Shown: positions 47,284 through 56,176, counted from the stretch's first letter. The stretch is 64,000 nucleotides of DNA from Pedobacter sp. SL55 (GCF_026625705.1 NZ_CP113059.1:3596001-3660000); one strand, 5' to 3'. Numbers and translations are program-made. The notes: a model not told the origin generated them from the letters alone.

Positions 47284-47322
47284 TTAACTAGAGATAAAAT
47301 CATACATCGCAAAAAAGTATTA

Positions 47323-47529
47323 CTAACAAGCTTTTCTTGAAGCATAATCAACTAAATTACCATAACTACCAATAGTTAACCTCTCTGCATCTGCATCATT
47401 TATTTCAATATCAAATTCGTTTTCCAAAGCCATAATAAGTTCAGTCCATTCTAGCTCCTTAAAAAACATATAGTTTAAATCAAACTCAGAGTGCAAGTTA
47501 AATGATTCTTTTTTTAGGTAACAATTCAA
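47323..47529 (-). CDS. Acyl-carrier-like/DUF1493-like protein, possibly truncated
   Basis: 68 residues from a TTG; no ATG in frame before an upstream stop. FFKELEWTELIMALENEFDI and EINDADAERLTIGSYGNL resemble the helix 2-3 region of acyl carrier proteins, but the Ser that carries phosphopantetheine (DSL motif) is replaced (WTEL). This fits the DUF1493/inactive ACP group. It lies among gene remnants, so may itself be a fragment. Confidence 0.4.
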   Translation of the reverse strand: MNCYLKKESFNLHSEFDLNYMFFKELEWTELIMALENEFDIEINDADAERLTIGSYGNLVDYASRKAC

Positions 47530-47614
47530 TAGCGTCCTGAACGTTTAAAAAAGGAGAAAGAAAAGTTTTAACTCATCGTTACATTTGAGGTACAAAAAAA
47601 CAAACCCTTTCTCT

Positions 47615-47710
47615 ATGGTAAATGTAACAAAACTAGGTTTTTGGGGATTTTTATTCTTCTTAGTTAAAGGCTTGGTTTGGTTGGCTGTAGGTTATTTTAT
47701 TGTAAAATAA
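47615..47710 (+). CDS. Micro-membrane protein, copy 2 (31 aa)
   Basis: ATG at 47615, 31 residues: short N-terminus VNVTK, then LGFWGFLFFLVKGLVWLAV and GYFIVK, nearly identical to the product at 46793. It lacks the charged helix of copy 1. The 700-base spacing holds gene remnants. The gap from 47711 to 47924 shows nothing else clear. Confidence 0.6.
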   Translation: MVNVTKLGFWGFLFFLVKGLVWLAVGYFIVK

Positions 47711-47924
47711 CCCTGTAAAGTTAAAGCAAGGCAGCAAAACTTACCTCAAAGTCTTTATTATTTGACTTTTACTCTTTCCTCTATTCACTTTCATCTAAAA
47801 CATTGCCCACCATTTAGACAATACAAAACCAACTGCTTTAAGATAGTGAAAGCACTAGATACACCACAACCTTTAAGAATAACTACAAATCCTTATATTT
47901 AGGCAGTTTTTTTTTACGCTAAAG

Positions 47925-49788
47925 ATGAAAATTAAATTTGCTTTTTTGTTGTGGACATGCTGTTTGGTCTCTTTGATTGGAAAAACCCAAACCTCTCCCA
48001 AAATAGCATTTAGCTTATTTGAAGATACCACTGCCAGCCTAAATTTATCGGAGGTAGTACTCCAATATCATCAAAAAAAATTTAAAACCCTTTTACTACC
48101 GTCTTTTAATCCTGGCTATACCGAGTCGGTTTTTTGGCTGGCTGTTAAACCACAGTTTTTACCAAACCAGTCGCAATGGCTATTAACTATAGATAACCCA
48201 CACATCAATAGGTTATCGTGGTATCAGCTTAATGAATTAGAAAAAGAAAAATTATTGTACCAAACTGGCGATTTTTACCCATTCAAACAACGTCCATATC
48301 CCGAGTTTACTAATTTCGCTTTCCCTATGAAGCAAATTGATGGCATTTATCTTTTACGCGTAGATAAAAGGAAAGAAAGCCTACAAGCTCCCATCAACAT
48401 TGTGAAATATGAAGAACTGGCAGACAGATACATCAAAGGAAACCTGATCAACGGAATATTGTCAGGAACCATTGTTATGATGATTTTTTTTAGTTTAACA
48501 CTCTGGATAAGCACTTATAAAAAAATATACCTCTTTTACGCTTTATACATTGGATCTTTACTGTTATGGATATGGAGCAACAAAGGCTTGGGCTTTGAGT
48601 AACTTTTGGTATAACAGCAGCTTTTTTCCAAGTAGGGCAAGGCCAATCTCTCTTTTGCTAAACATTGTATTTAGCATACAGTTTATGCAGCTTTTTATAG
48701 GGCAAACAAAAAATAACCTCTTATTTTATCCAAACAAAGCATTACAGGTTATAGCTATCATCTTTTTATTATTTATACTTTATCCAACACCTTACGAAAA
48801 TTCTATAATCACGGCAAAATATGTTCAAAGCATGCTAACCGTGGTTTCCAGTATTCAAATACTGCTACTTTTTGCAAGTGTTATTGGTAAAATACGCAAG
48901 GGCGTTAAAGAAGCAAAGTTCTATTTAATTGCTTATTTGGTGTTGGCATTTTGCGGGTTTGCAGAACAGCTATATATGTATGGCACAGTAATGTTAAACT
49001 ACTATGTAGCCCAATTTGCACTTTTAGGTGGTTTGGTAATAGAAGCATCTATTCTTATTTATGGTTTGGCACAAAAATTTAACAGGTATAGAAAAGAGCG
49101 TGAAGTTTTATTATTCGAAAAAAGTGAACAGCAAAAAACACTAACCGAAACTATTGTAAACGTACAAGAAAAGGAACGAAAAATATTCGCAGATAGGCTA
49201 CATGACGAGATTGGCGCTATGCTATCTGTAGTTGCCTTGCATCTTAACAGTTTAAAGAAAAGCAGTATCGCTACTACCGAAAAAAGCGAAGACAAACTGT
49301 TACAGGCAGATCAGATGCTAACACAGGTAGCAGATACGGTACGTACCATGAGCCACCAAATTAGTCCGGTTACGATAGATAAAATTGGTTTCGTAAAAGC
49401 ATTAGAAAGTTTGGTAGCCAGCATTAACCAAACAGATAAGATATATATAGAATTGGTTTGCATGGGGTTTGAGCAAACCGAAAACTATCCTACAAATTAC
49501 CTAAACAGCATTTATCGCATTATACAAGAATTACTGCAAAATATAATTAAACATGCAGAAGCTACCAATGCAATTATTCAGCTGATAGAGCATGAAGATA
49601 TAATAGTAATTATGGCCGAAGATAACGGACTTGGACTAACACCAGAACGGTTGAAAAACCCAAAAGGTTCTGAAATGAACAGTATATTTTCGAAAGTAAG
49701 TTATTTAAAAGGAACAATTGAGATTGAAACACCAGGCAACGGTACACTAATTAACATTGAGCTCCCTAACCAAAACATAAACAAATGA
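47925..49788 (+). CDS. 7TMR-DISM sensor histidine kinase (HisKA_3), one-base frameshift
   Basis: Two ORFs (47925-48602, 48550-49788) join to 620 residues. Layout: signal peptide; 7TMR-DISM extracellular domain about 25-165 (SVFWLAVKPQFL, IDGIYLLRVDK); seven membrane segments about 175-385; coiled coil; HisKA_3 near 420 (ERKIFADRLHDEIGAMLSVV, phospho-acceptor His); and HATPase (IYRIIQELLQNIIKHAEATN, MAEDNGLGL). The break is near 48600: GAGTAACTTT should be GAGTACTTT, giving GFEYFWYNSSFF. The response regulator start overlaps its stop (ATGA). Extracellular ligand is unknown; DISM domains often bind carbohydrate-like molecules. Confidence 0.85.
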
Positions 49789-50432
49789 ACAATATAAAAA
49801 TCTATATAGCCGATGACCACCAGCTTTTGATAGACGGTCTTATTTCTGCTTTAAGCGATTACGCTTATATAGAGATTATTGGCACTGCTAACAACGGAAA
49901 AAAGGTTTTAAATGATATTTTTTTGAACAAGCCAGATGTGCTTTTACTTGATTTAAACATGCCGCAAGTAGATGGCTTGCAGGTAATAGAGAAAGTAAAA
50001 GCAACAGCAAACAATGTTAAAATTTTAGTACTTTCTAACTACAGTGCCAACCACATTATTAAAGAAGTGCAGCAAAAAGGAGCAGATGGTTACCTATTAA
50101 AAAATGGCTCTATTAACGATTTGGTTGCTGCCATACGTCAGGTAGCTAATGGTAATCTATTATTCGAAAACATTACCTCAGCCATTCAAAAAAAAGAAAC
50201 GGCTTATTTTATGGATGATTTTATGAAAGAATACTTACTTACCAAACGTGAATATGATATTCTACTGCTTATGGCTATAGGTAAATCTAGCAACGAAATT
50301 GGAGATAAACTTTTTATAAGCGCTGCAACCGTAAGTACCCACCGCAGAAACATCCTTAAAAAATTAGGGCTAAAAAGAACCTCTGAAATTATGAATTTGG
50401 CAGTTTCCAAGGGATGGCTAAAAGACCAATGA
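49785..50432 (+). CDS. NarL/LuxR-family response regulator
   Basis: 215 residues. Receiver domain: acidic pair D10-D11, phospho-acceptor D56 (LLLDLNMPQVDG), Lys in GYLLKNGS. The C-terminal LuxR helix-turn-helix, about 150-210, has LTKREYDILLLMAIGKSSNEI and SAATVSTHRRNILKKLGLK. Partner of the preceding kinase by four-base overlap. The targets are not visible. Confidence 0.95.
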   Translation: MNNIKIYIADDHQLLIDGLISALSDYAYIEIIGTANNGKKVLNDIFLNKPDVLLLDLNMPQVDGLQVIEKVKATANNVKILVLSNYSANHIIKEVQQKGADGYLLKNGSINDLVAAIRQVANGNLLFENITSAIQKKETAYFMDDFMKEYLLTKREYDILLLMAIGKSSNEIGDKLFISAATVSTHRRNILKKLGLKRTSEIMNLAVSKGWLKDQ

Positions 50433-50493
50433 ACAAAGAACAAAGATGATACCTGCAGTTTTTATTCCTTGCTCCTTGTTACTTTACCTAAAC

Positions 50494-51678
50494 CTAAATC
50501 CCCCTCCTAGCCTTTTCTCTGCTAATTAAAGATAATTCCCTACCCGTTTGCCCTGCTACCGAAGTGTTTTCTTGTGCTCTTCTAAATAGGTACGGCATTA
50601 CGGCTTTAATAGGCCCATAAGGCACATATTTGGTTACATTATAACCAGCACTAGATAAATTAAAACTTAAATTATCGCTCATCCCCAACAATTGTGCAAA
50701 ATAAACATGAGGATGATGGTGCGCAATTCCCTTCTTGTCAATCAGTTCGGTTAGCAAACGGCTACTTTCTTCATTGTGTGTACCACAAACAAAACCAATC
50801 CTATCAATATGTTCTACACAGAAACGTAATGCAAGGTTATAATCTTTGTCTGTTGCAGCTTTATCTGGTTGTATCGGCGATAGATATCCTTTCTCTTCGG
50901 CACGTTTGCGTTCCTTTTCCATATAAGCGCCACGAACCAACTTAGCACCTAAAATAAAACCTGCTTCTTTGGCAATTAAATAGTCGGCCTCTAAACCAGC
51001 TAACTTATCGTGACGGTAAATTTGATAAGTATTGAAAACGATGAGCTGCTCTTTGTTGAACTTCATCATCATTTCTATAGCTAGCAGGTCAATCGTATCT
51101 TGTATCCAAGTTTCCTCAGCATCAATCATCACAGGTACTTTTCTTTCAAACGCAGTACTACAAATTTTCTCGCAACGATTTTTCACTCTTTCAAACTCGG
51201 CAGTTTCTGTGTCAGTAAGCTGTTGTTTAGCATCGAGCTTTTCTAGCAAAGCAAATCGTCCTATTCCAGTTACTTTAAAAACTGTAATCGGAATTCTCGG
51301 GTCGCCATCTGCACGCTCAATAGTTCTAATAATTTCTTCGCAAGTAAAATCAAAAACTGCCTCTTCATCCTCGCCTTCTACCGAATAGTCCAAAATTGTA
51401 CCCACTTTGCCTTGGTGCAGTTGCTCAATAGTGTGCTCACATTCTGCAATGGTTTCGCCACCGCAAAACTGTTTAAATATGGTGGCTTTAATGGCCCCTT
51501 TAATTGGCAAACCAATGTTAAGCATAAAATTAGCTACAGGCGGCCCCACTTTGGTTAAAAAGTTGCTTCCAATTATTTTGAAAAGCCAATACGCTTGCTT
51601 CAATTCGGCATTAGATTTATGAGCGAATGCGACCTCAGTATTATTGAAGTCTATTTTTTGCTTGGAAAAAGCATCCAT
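50494..51678 (-). CDS. Proline dehydrogenase
   Basis: 394 residues from the ATG at 51678 (a TTG 12 bases upstream is less likely). FAD enzyme oxidising L-proline to pyrroline-5-carboxylate, passing electrons to the quinone pool. The barrel shows FKVTGIGRFALLEKL, VPVMIDAEETWIQDTIDLL, TYQIYRHDKL, KLVRGAYMEKERKRAEEKGY and VCGTHNEESSRLL, followed by YVPYGP and PYLFRRAQEN, matching the PutA/PRODH family. It is a stand-alone enzyme without the aldehyde dehydrogenase domain of PutA. It is convergent with the response regulator. Confidence 0.95.
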   Translation of the reverse strand: MDAFSKQKIDFNNTEVAFAHKSNAELKQAYWLFKIIGSNFLTKVGPPVANFMLNIGLPIKGAIKATIFKQFCGGETIAECEHTIEQLHQGKVGTILDYSVEGEDEEAVFDFTCEEIIRTIERADGDPRIPITVFKVTGIGRFALLEKLDAKQQLTDTETAEFERVKNRCEKICSTAFERKVPVMIDAEETWIQDTIDLLAIEMMMKFNKEQLIVFNTYQIYRHDKLAGLEADYLIAKEAGFILGAKLVRGAYMEKERKRAEEKGYLSPIQPDKAATDKDYNLALRFCVEHIDRIGFVCGTHNEESSRLLTELIDKKGIAHHHPHVYFAQLLGMSDNLSFNLSSAGYNVTKYVPYGPIKAVMPYLFRRAQENTSVAGQTGRELSLISREKARRGI

Positions 51679-51773
51679 TTTTATAAACAATTTTAGTCAG
51701 AACGCTGCAAAAATATAAATAACTGGGCATCTTAACACGAAAGACTTTCAAATAATCGTAAATTCGCAACGTC

Positions 51774-51980
51774 ATGATACAATTTAAACTAGAAGGGGAA
51801 TTTATCCCATTAATTGCCTTGTTAAAAGCTACATCATTGGTTCAAAGTGGTGGCGAAGCACAAACCATTGTAGAAGAAGGACTTGTTAAAGTAAACGGTG
51901 TTACCGAAGACCGCAAGCGCTTAAAAGTACGTGTTGGCGACAAAGTTGAATTTCTGAGCAAAACAATAGAAGTAATTTAA
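51774..51980 (+). CDS. S4-domain RNA-binding protein (YbcJ-like)
   Basis: 68 residues, almost all an S4 RNA-binding fold: PLIALLKATSLVQSGGEAQT, EEGLVKVNGVTEDRKRLKVRVGDKVE. Homologues are thought to act on ribosomal RNA or tRNA. The stop overlaps the aroB start by one base (TAATG), so the two are coupled. Confidence 0.92.
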   Translation: MIQFKLEGEFIPLIALLKATSLVQSGGEAQTIVEEGLVKVNGVTEDRKRLKVRVGDKVEFLSKTIEVI

Positions 51981-53037
51981 TGCAAGCCTTAAAAAATAAT
52001 GATCATTTCATCCACTTCGAAAGTGGATTAGCTCCTTTAAACGATATTTTGGCAGAAAAAAATACAGCAAGGTATTTGTATTTGCCGACTCTAATACCGC
52101 AGAAATTTGTTTGCCTGTTTTTAGGGATTTTTTGCCAGAACTCGACAACTTCGACATTATAGAAACTGATCCGGGAGAAGAAAACAAGAACATTGATTTT
52201 TGCATTGGCATTTGGAAAACTTTATTGGATTTTGAAGCAGATCGCAAATGTTTGATGATTAATTTGGGTGGCGGTGTAATTACCGATATGGGCGGTTTTA
52301 TAGCATCTACCTACAAAAGAGGCATTGATTTTATTAATATTCCCACTACCCTACTTTCGCAGGTTGATGCTTCTGTAGGTGGTAAAACGGGTATCGATAT
52401 TGATAATGTGAAAAATATGGTGGGCACTTTTAGCTTACCACAAGCGGTATTTATAGAAAATACATTTTTGCAAACTTTGCCACAACGTGAGTTATTGTCT
52501 GGCTTTGCAGAAATGATTAAACACGGCTTAATTGCCGATGCCACTTATTACCAAGAGCTTAAAGACAGCGATTATACCAACATCAGCGCAGCAGCCATTT
52601 ATCACTCTGTAAAAATTAAAAACGATGTGGTATTGGCAGATCCGTTTGAAAGAGGTTTGCGGAAAATTTTAAACTACGGCCACACCATCGGTCATGCCGT
52701 AGAAGGTTATGCATTAGTAAATGATAAAAAACCACTTACCCATGGCGAAGCAATTGCTATTGGTATGGTTTGCGAAGCATACTTATCAGTTAAATATTGC
52801 AACCTATCGCAAGAAGAGCTAACAGAAATAGCGGGCTACATCTTATCACTTTATCCAAAATACCACATTAAACCAGAAAGTTTTGATGATTTAATGGCAT
52901 TAATGCAAAGTGATAAAAAGAACGAAGATGGTTTCATTATGTTCTCCTTATTAGACCAAATTGGCAAGTGCGTTTTCAATTGTAAAGTAACTAAAGAGGA
53001 CATCTTTAGTAGTTTAACTTATTATAATAGTTTGTAA
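51980..53037 (+). CDS. aroB: 3-dehydroquinate synthase, frameshifted at an A7 run
   Basis: Converts DAHP to 3-dehydroquinate, the second shikimate step. The frame from 51980 breaks at A7 (52056-52062). Adding one A restores ILAEKKYSKVFVFADSN and joins the ORF from 52111, giving 352 residues. Seen after the join: MINLGGGVITDMGGFIASTY, PTTLLSQVDASVGGKTGID (NAD and substrate sites), LSGFAEMIKHGL, and LNYGHTIGHAVE (metal ligands). Since aroB is needed for aromatic synthesis and all other parts look selected, a lost base in the read or ribosomal slippage is more likely than a null allele. Confidence 0.88.
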
Positions 53038-53063
53038 TACTATCCTAAATATTGTTTTGGAGA

Positions 53064-53094
53064 TTGTATTACGCTATTTGTTTTATTATCTTTG
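53064..53094 (+). promoter_or_regulatory. Promoter of the toxin-antitoxin pair
   Basis: TTG (53064-53066), 20 bases, then TATCTTTG (53087-53094): a full match to the Bacteroidota TTG-N(19-21)-TAnnTTTG pattern. The ATG lies 22 bases downstream. An AAGGAG (53102-53107) just before it is a Shine-Dalgarno-like sequence, rare in this phylum. Confidence 0.65.
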
Positions 53095-53116
53095 ATTAAA
53101 TAAGGAGTTAAAATAA

Positions 53117-53308
53117 ATGACAACACTGACTATACAAGTAGACGAAAAAGATACCGATTTCCTTTTACAGGTAATAAAAAGGATTAACGGAAAAGTTATA
53201 AAGTCATCAAAAAAAGACGAATTATTGAATAACATTAAAACAGGGTTACAAGAAGCTAAATTAATTAAGGAAGGCAAATTAAAAGGTTTCTCTTTAAATG
53301 ATATCTGA
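53117..53308 (+). CDS. Putative antitoxin of a type II module
   Basis: 63 residues, short beta start (TLTIQVDEKDTDFLLQVIKR) then a lysine-rich helical tail (EAKLIKEGKLKGFSLNDI) that could wrap the toxin. It overlaps the RelE-like gene by one base (TGATG). The small size, order and overlap fit a type II antitoxin; no DNA-binding motif is certain. Confidence 0.72.
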   Translation: MTTLTIQVDEKDTDFLLQVIKRINGKVIKSSKKDELLNNIKTGLQEAKLIKEGKLKGFSLNDI

Positions 53309-53631
53309 TGGCTTTAATTGAATTTGTTTATTCATCGATTTTCATTAAAAAAGCAAAACAATTAAAGAAAAAGCATGCCTCATTAGTTAACGATCTACAA
53401 AACTTGGAGAAAGATTTAAGTTTAAATCCAAAGTTAGGCACAGATTTAGGTAATGGAGTTTTCAAAATTAGATTAGCAATAAAAAGCAAAGGGAAAGGTA
53501 AAAGCGGTGGATATAGAGTAATCACTTATCATTGTATTGAAAACCAAATCAATATGATTTATATTTATGATAAATCTGAGGAAACTACTATTTCCAAGCA
53601 AGACATCATAAAAATAATTAAAGAAAGCTAA
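53308..53631 (+). CDS. RelE/ParE-family toxin
   Basis: 107 residues. RelE-fold features: KKAKQLKKKHASLVNDLQNL helices, LGNGVFKIRLAIKSKGKGKSG strands and GYRVITYHCIE, INMIYIYDKSEETTI. RelE toxins cut mRNA on the ribosome; ParE types poison gyrase. Which applies is undecided; the basic loop GKGKSGGYR favours the ribosome-dependent type. Coupled to the antitoxin by a one-base overlap. It sits in the shikimate gene block, possibly as an insertion. Confidence 0.85.
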   Translation: MALIEFVYSSIFIKKAKQLKKKHASLVNDLQNLEKDLSLNPKLGTDLGNGVFKIRLAIKSKGKGKSGGYRVITYHCIENQINMIYIYDKSEETTISKQDIIKIIKES

Positions 53632-53693
53632 CCAAAATACCGTTTCGTTATTTGGTTCAAAAACGGCAAAATAAAATTATTTTCATTTAACTA

Positions 53694-53724
53694 TTGACAA
53701 ATTAAATTTGTTGGTGTACATTTG
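53694..53724 (+). promoter_or_regulatory. Promoter of the pheA attenuator leader
   Basis: TTG (53694-53696), 20 bases, TACATTTG (53717-53724): complete match to the phylum consensus. The start site should be near 53730, about ten bases before the leader peptide ATG. Confidence 0.72.
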
Positions 53725-53740
53725 ACACCAGAAAGCAAAA

Positions 53741-53803
53741 ATGAATTTCAACACTACATATTGGTTTGGTTACTTTTACTACTTTAGTAAGAGCCAGGAC
53801 TAA
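53741..53803 (+). CDS. Aromatic leader peptide (20 aa)
   Basis: MNFNTTYWFGYFYYFSKSQD, then TAA: nine of 20 residues are Phe, Tyr or Trp, eight within residues 7-15. It lies just after a consensus promoter and before the pheA terminator. It would sense the charging of tRNA-Phe and tRNA-Tyr (and Trp). The last nine bases before the stop (AGCCAGGAC, 53792-53800) match the terminator arm for the alternative stem. Chance occurrence of this run directly before pheA is very unlikely. Confidence 0.88.
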   Translation: MNFNTTYWFGYFYYFSKSQD

Positions 53804-53855
53804 TATGCTTAAAGTATAACAAAGATATTTTAAAACATACAAAAAGGTCCTGGCT
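53792..53855 (+). promoter_or_regulatory. Antiterminator pairing of the pheA attenuator
   Basis: AGCCAGGAC (53792-53800) is a perfect nine-base complement of GTCCTGGCT (53847-53855), which is also part of the 5' arm and loop of the terminator. When the ribosome stalls at the aromatic codons, this pairing is free to form and prevents termination; when it reaches the stop codon it covers AGCCAGGAC. The logic equals the classical trp/phe attenuators of enterobacteria. Confidence 0.78.
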
Positions 53856-53876
53856 AAAAAGTCAGGACCTTTTTTT
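53846..53876 (+). terminator. Intrinsic terminator of the pheA leader
   Basis: GGTCCTG (53846-53852) pairs with CAGGACC (53863-53869), extendable by a few loop bases, followed by T7 (53870-53876). It ends 13 bases before the pheA ATG, so read-through decides expression. Confidence 0.92.
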
Positions 53877-53889
53877 GTTTAACGCAATT

Positions 53890-54723
53890 ATGAAAACAAA
53901 AACAAAGGTAGCGATACAAGGCATCAAAGCATCATTCCACGAAGAAGCGGCATTTAAATTTTTTGGTAGAGATATCGAAACCGTTGAATGCAACTCCTTT
54001 AAACAAACCTGCGATGTGTTGGACGATGACAAAGCAGACTATGTAGTAATGGCCATAGAAAACTCTATTGCAGGTGGTCTATTACCTAACTACACACTAA
54101 TTCGCGAATTTAACTTTGCCGTTGTGGGCGAAGTATACCTGCCAATTCAGTTGCACTTGCTTGCTTTACCAGGAGTGAAGTTTGAAGACATTAAAATTGC
54201 TACCTCGCACCCAATTGCTATTAGACAGTGTGTAGATTTTTTCGAAGAGTTTCCTCAAATTCAAGTAATTGAGGGTAATGATACCGCTGCTTGTGCCAAA
54301 AAAATCAAAGATGGGCAACTGAAAGATACGGTAGCCATAGCCAATGCTTTAGCTGCCGAAACCTATGGCTTAAACATTATCGAAAGAAGAATAGAATCTA
54401 ATAAAAAGAACTTTACCCGTTTCTTAATCCTACAAAAAAGAAAAATGGTTACTGAAAAAGGAATAAATAAAGCATCTATCTGTTTCCAAGTGGGGCACCA
54501 TGTTGGCGCACTAAGTCAAGTATTACAAATTTTTGCAGAGCTAAACGTTAACTTAACAAAAATACAATCTATGCCAGTTTTGGGTCGCCGAAACGAATAC
54601 TATTTCTATGTAGATATTGAATGGAAAAATATGGAGAACTACGACACCGCTATTAGAAGAGCTCTTAAATACACCGTAAACTTCAATATCATGGGCGAGT
54701 ATGTGAAGAACGACAAGGTATAG
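53890..54723 (+). CDS. pheA: Prephenate dehydratase
   Basis: Converts prephenate to phenylpyruvate for phenylalanine. 277 residues from ATG 53890; a TTG at 53875 lies inside the terminator T run and is not a credible start. The catalytic part (about 1-180) has VVMAIENSIAGGLLPNY, SHPIAIRQC and NKKNFTRFLIL with the conserved Thr-Arg-Phe. The ACT domain is about 198-275 (VGHHVGALSQVLQIFAEL, LTKIQSMPV). The Phe-binding ESRP motif reads QSMP, so allosteric control may differ. Expression is set by the leader attenuator just upstream. Confidence 0.95.
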   Translation: MKTKTKVAIQGIKASFHEEAAFKFFGRDIETVECNSFKQTCDVLDDDKADYVVMAIENSIAGGLLPNYTLIREFNFAVVGEVYLPIQLHLLALPGVKFEDIKIATSHPIAIRQCVDFFEEFPQIQVIEGNDTAACAKKIKDGQLKDTVAIANALAAETYGLNIIERRIESNKKNFTRFLILQKRKMVTEKGINKASICFQVGHHVGALSQVLQIFAELNVNLTKIQSMPVLGRRNEYYFYVDIEWKNMENYDTAIRRALKYTVNFNIMGEYVKNDKV

Positions 54724-54847
54724 ATTAACTGTTGAAACTGTAGATTAGGTTAATCGACAGTTAACCGACTAACCGATTTAAACAGTTGACCAGCCTCACA
54801 ACAACAAAGCAATTTAACAATAACAACAATACAAATTATCCAAAAAA

Positions 54848-55990
54848 ATGAAACTAAATTTAAACATTGAGCCTTTAGAAAACTGGCTAACGGCAAACAA
54901 CCAACCTTTATTAATCTCTGGGCCTTGTAGTGCAGAGACTGAGGATCAGTTATTAACCACAGCACATTTGCTAGCCGCAACAGGTAAAGTGAGTGTTTTA
55001 AGAGCTGGTATCTGGAAACCCCGTACTCGTCCAGGAGAATTTGAAGGTATTGGCAGCATTGGTTTAGAGTGGTTAAAACGTGCTAAAGCAGAAACTGGTT
55101 TACCTACAGCGGTTGAGGTAGCTAATGCAAAACACGTTGAAGAAGCGCTAGCTGCTGGTGTTGATATTCTTTGGATTGGTGCTCGTTCGACAGTGAACCC
55201 TTTTACAGTTCAAGAAATTGCTGATGCATTGCAAGGACACGATATCCCTGTATTGATTAAAAATCCAGTAAACCCAGATTTACAACTATGGATTGGTGCT
55301 ATCGAGCGTATCAACAAAGCGGGTATCACTAAAATTGGTGCCATACACCGTGGTTTCTCTTCGTTCGAAAAATCATCTTTCCGTAACGAACCGATGTGGG
55401 AGATGGCTATTCAGCTGAAAACGCTTTGCCCTGAATTGCCAATCATCAACGATCCAAGTCATATTTGCGGTAACCGTGAATTGATTCCTTACATCTCTCA
55501 AAAAGCATTAGACTTAGATATGCAAGGCTTAATGATCGAGTCGCACTTAGACCCATCGGTAGCCTGGACAGATGCTAAACAACAATTAACTCCTGCTGCT
55601 GTAAGCGAATTAATGGATCGTTTAACGGTACGCGAACCAGAATCTGCAAACGAGGCATTTGTAGATAAATTAGCTGATTTACGTAAATCAATCGATAAAA
55701 TTGATGATTTATTGTTACAAAAACTAGGCGAACGTATGGCCATAGTAGAAAAAATTGGCGAGTTCAAACGTGATAATCAAGTAACTATTTTACAAGTGAA
55801 CCGTTGGGACGAGATCCTTAAAAAAGGAACAGCTTTCGCTAAAGCGCTGAAGTTAGATGTTCCTTTTACCGAGAAATTTTTAGAATTGGTACACGGCGAG
55901 TCTATCCGCAAGCAAACAGAAATCATGAATGCTGGCAAAGCAGTACAAGAAGGCATTGCCGCCGAGCAACACACAGAAGTAAAAGCTTAA
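54848..55990 (+). CDS. DAHP synthase fused to chorismate mutase (AroQ type)
   Basis: 380 residues. The N-terminal part (about 1-265) is a DAHP/KDO8P synthase-type barrel: LLISGPCSAETEDQLL, GIWKPRTRPGEFEGIG, KNPVNPDLQLWIGAIE, IHRGFSS, PIINDPSHICGNREL. It makes the first shikimate intermediate from PEP and erythrose-4-phosphate. The C-terminal part (about 275-365) is an AroQ helical chorismate mutase: LRKSIDKIDDLLLQKLGERM and IGEFKRDNQV. The same enzyme thus serves the first step and the step to prephenate, used by pheA upstream. The 124 bases between pheA and this gene contain short inverted words but no gene; tyrA is absent. Confidence 0.94.
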   Translation: MKLNLNIEPLENWLTANNQPLLISGPCSAETEDQLLTTAHLLAATGKVSVLRAGIWKPRTRPGEFEGIGSIGLEWLKRAKAETGLPTAVEVANAKHVEEALAAGVDILWIGARSTVNPFTVQEIADALQGHDIPVLIKNPVNPDLQLWIGAIERINKAGITKIGAIHRGFSSFEKSSFRNEPMWEMAIQLKTLCPELPIINDPSHICGNRELIPYISQKALDLDMQGLMIESHLDPSVAWTDAKQQLTPAAVSELMDRLTVREPESANEAFVDKLADLRKSIDKIDDLLLQKLGERMAIVEKIGEFKRDNQVTILQVNRWDEILKKGTAFAKALKLDVPFTEKFLELVHGESIRKQTEIMNAGKAVQEGIAAEQHTEVKA

Positions 55991-56037
55991 TTTTTTAAGT
56001 AGACTACTTATTTTTTAGGATATTAATTTTGGCCAAC

Positions 56038-56127
56038 CGTCATTTCGAACGAAACAAAGTGCAGTGAGAAATCTCTAACCGAAGCACTTCTGCTGGAGAT
56101 TTCTCCTCGTTCCTCGTCGAAATGACG
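56038..56127. repeat. REPIN/MITE-like palindromic element
   Basis: CGTCATTTCGA (56038-56048) and TCGAAATGACG (56117-56127) are perfect 11-base inverted ends; inside, GAGAAATCTC and GGAGATTTCTCC form a second stem. The CGTCATTTCGA word is a common dispersed intergenic repeat in Bacteroidota, by memory. It lies between the DAHP synthase gene and aroA. Confidence 0.78.
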
Positions 56128-56176
56128 GCAAACCAAAACAACTTTAATCCTATATCCACCTAATACCAACCAAACC

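Noticed and set aside
53875..53889. Upstream TTG start of pheA (five extra residues)
   Set aside because: It lies in the T run of the terminator and would not be preceded by any usable initiation region; the ATG at 53890 fits the family length.
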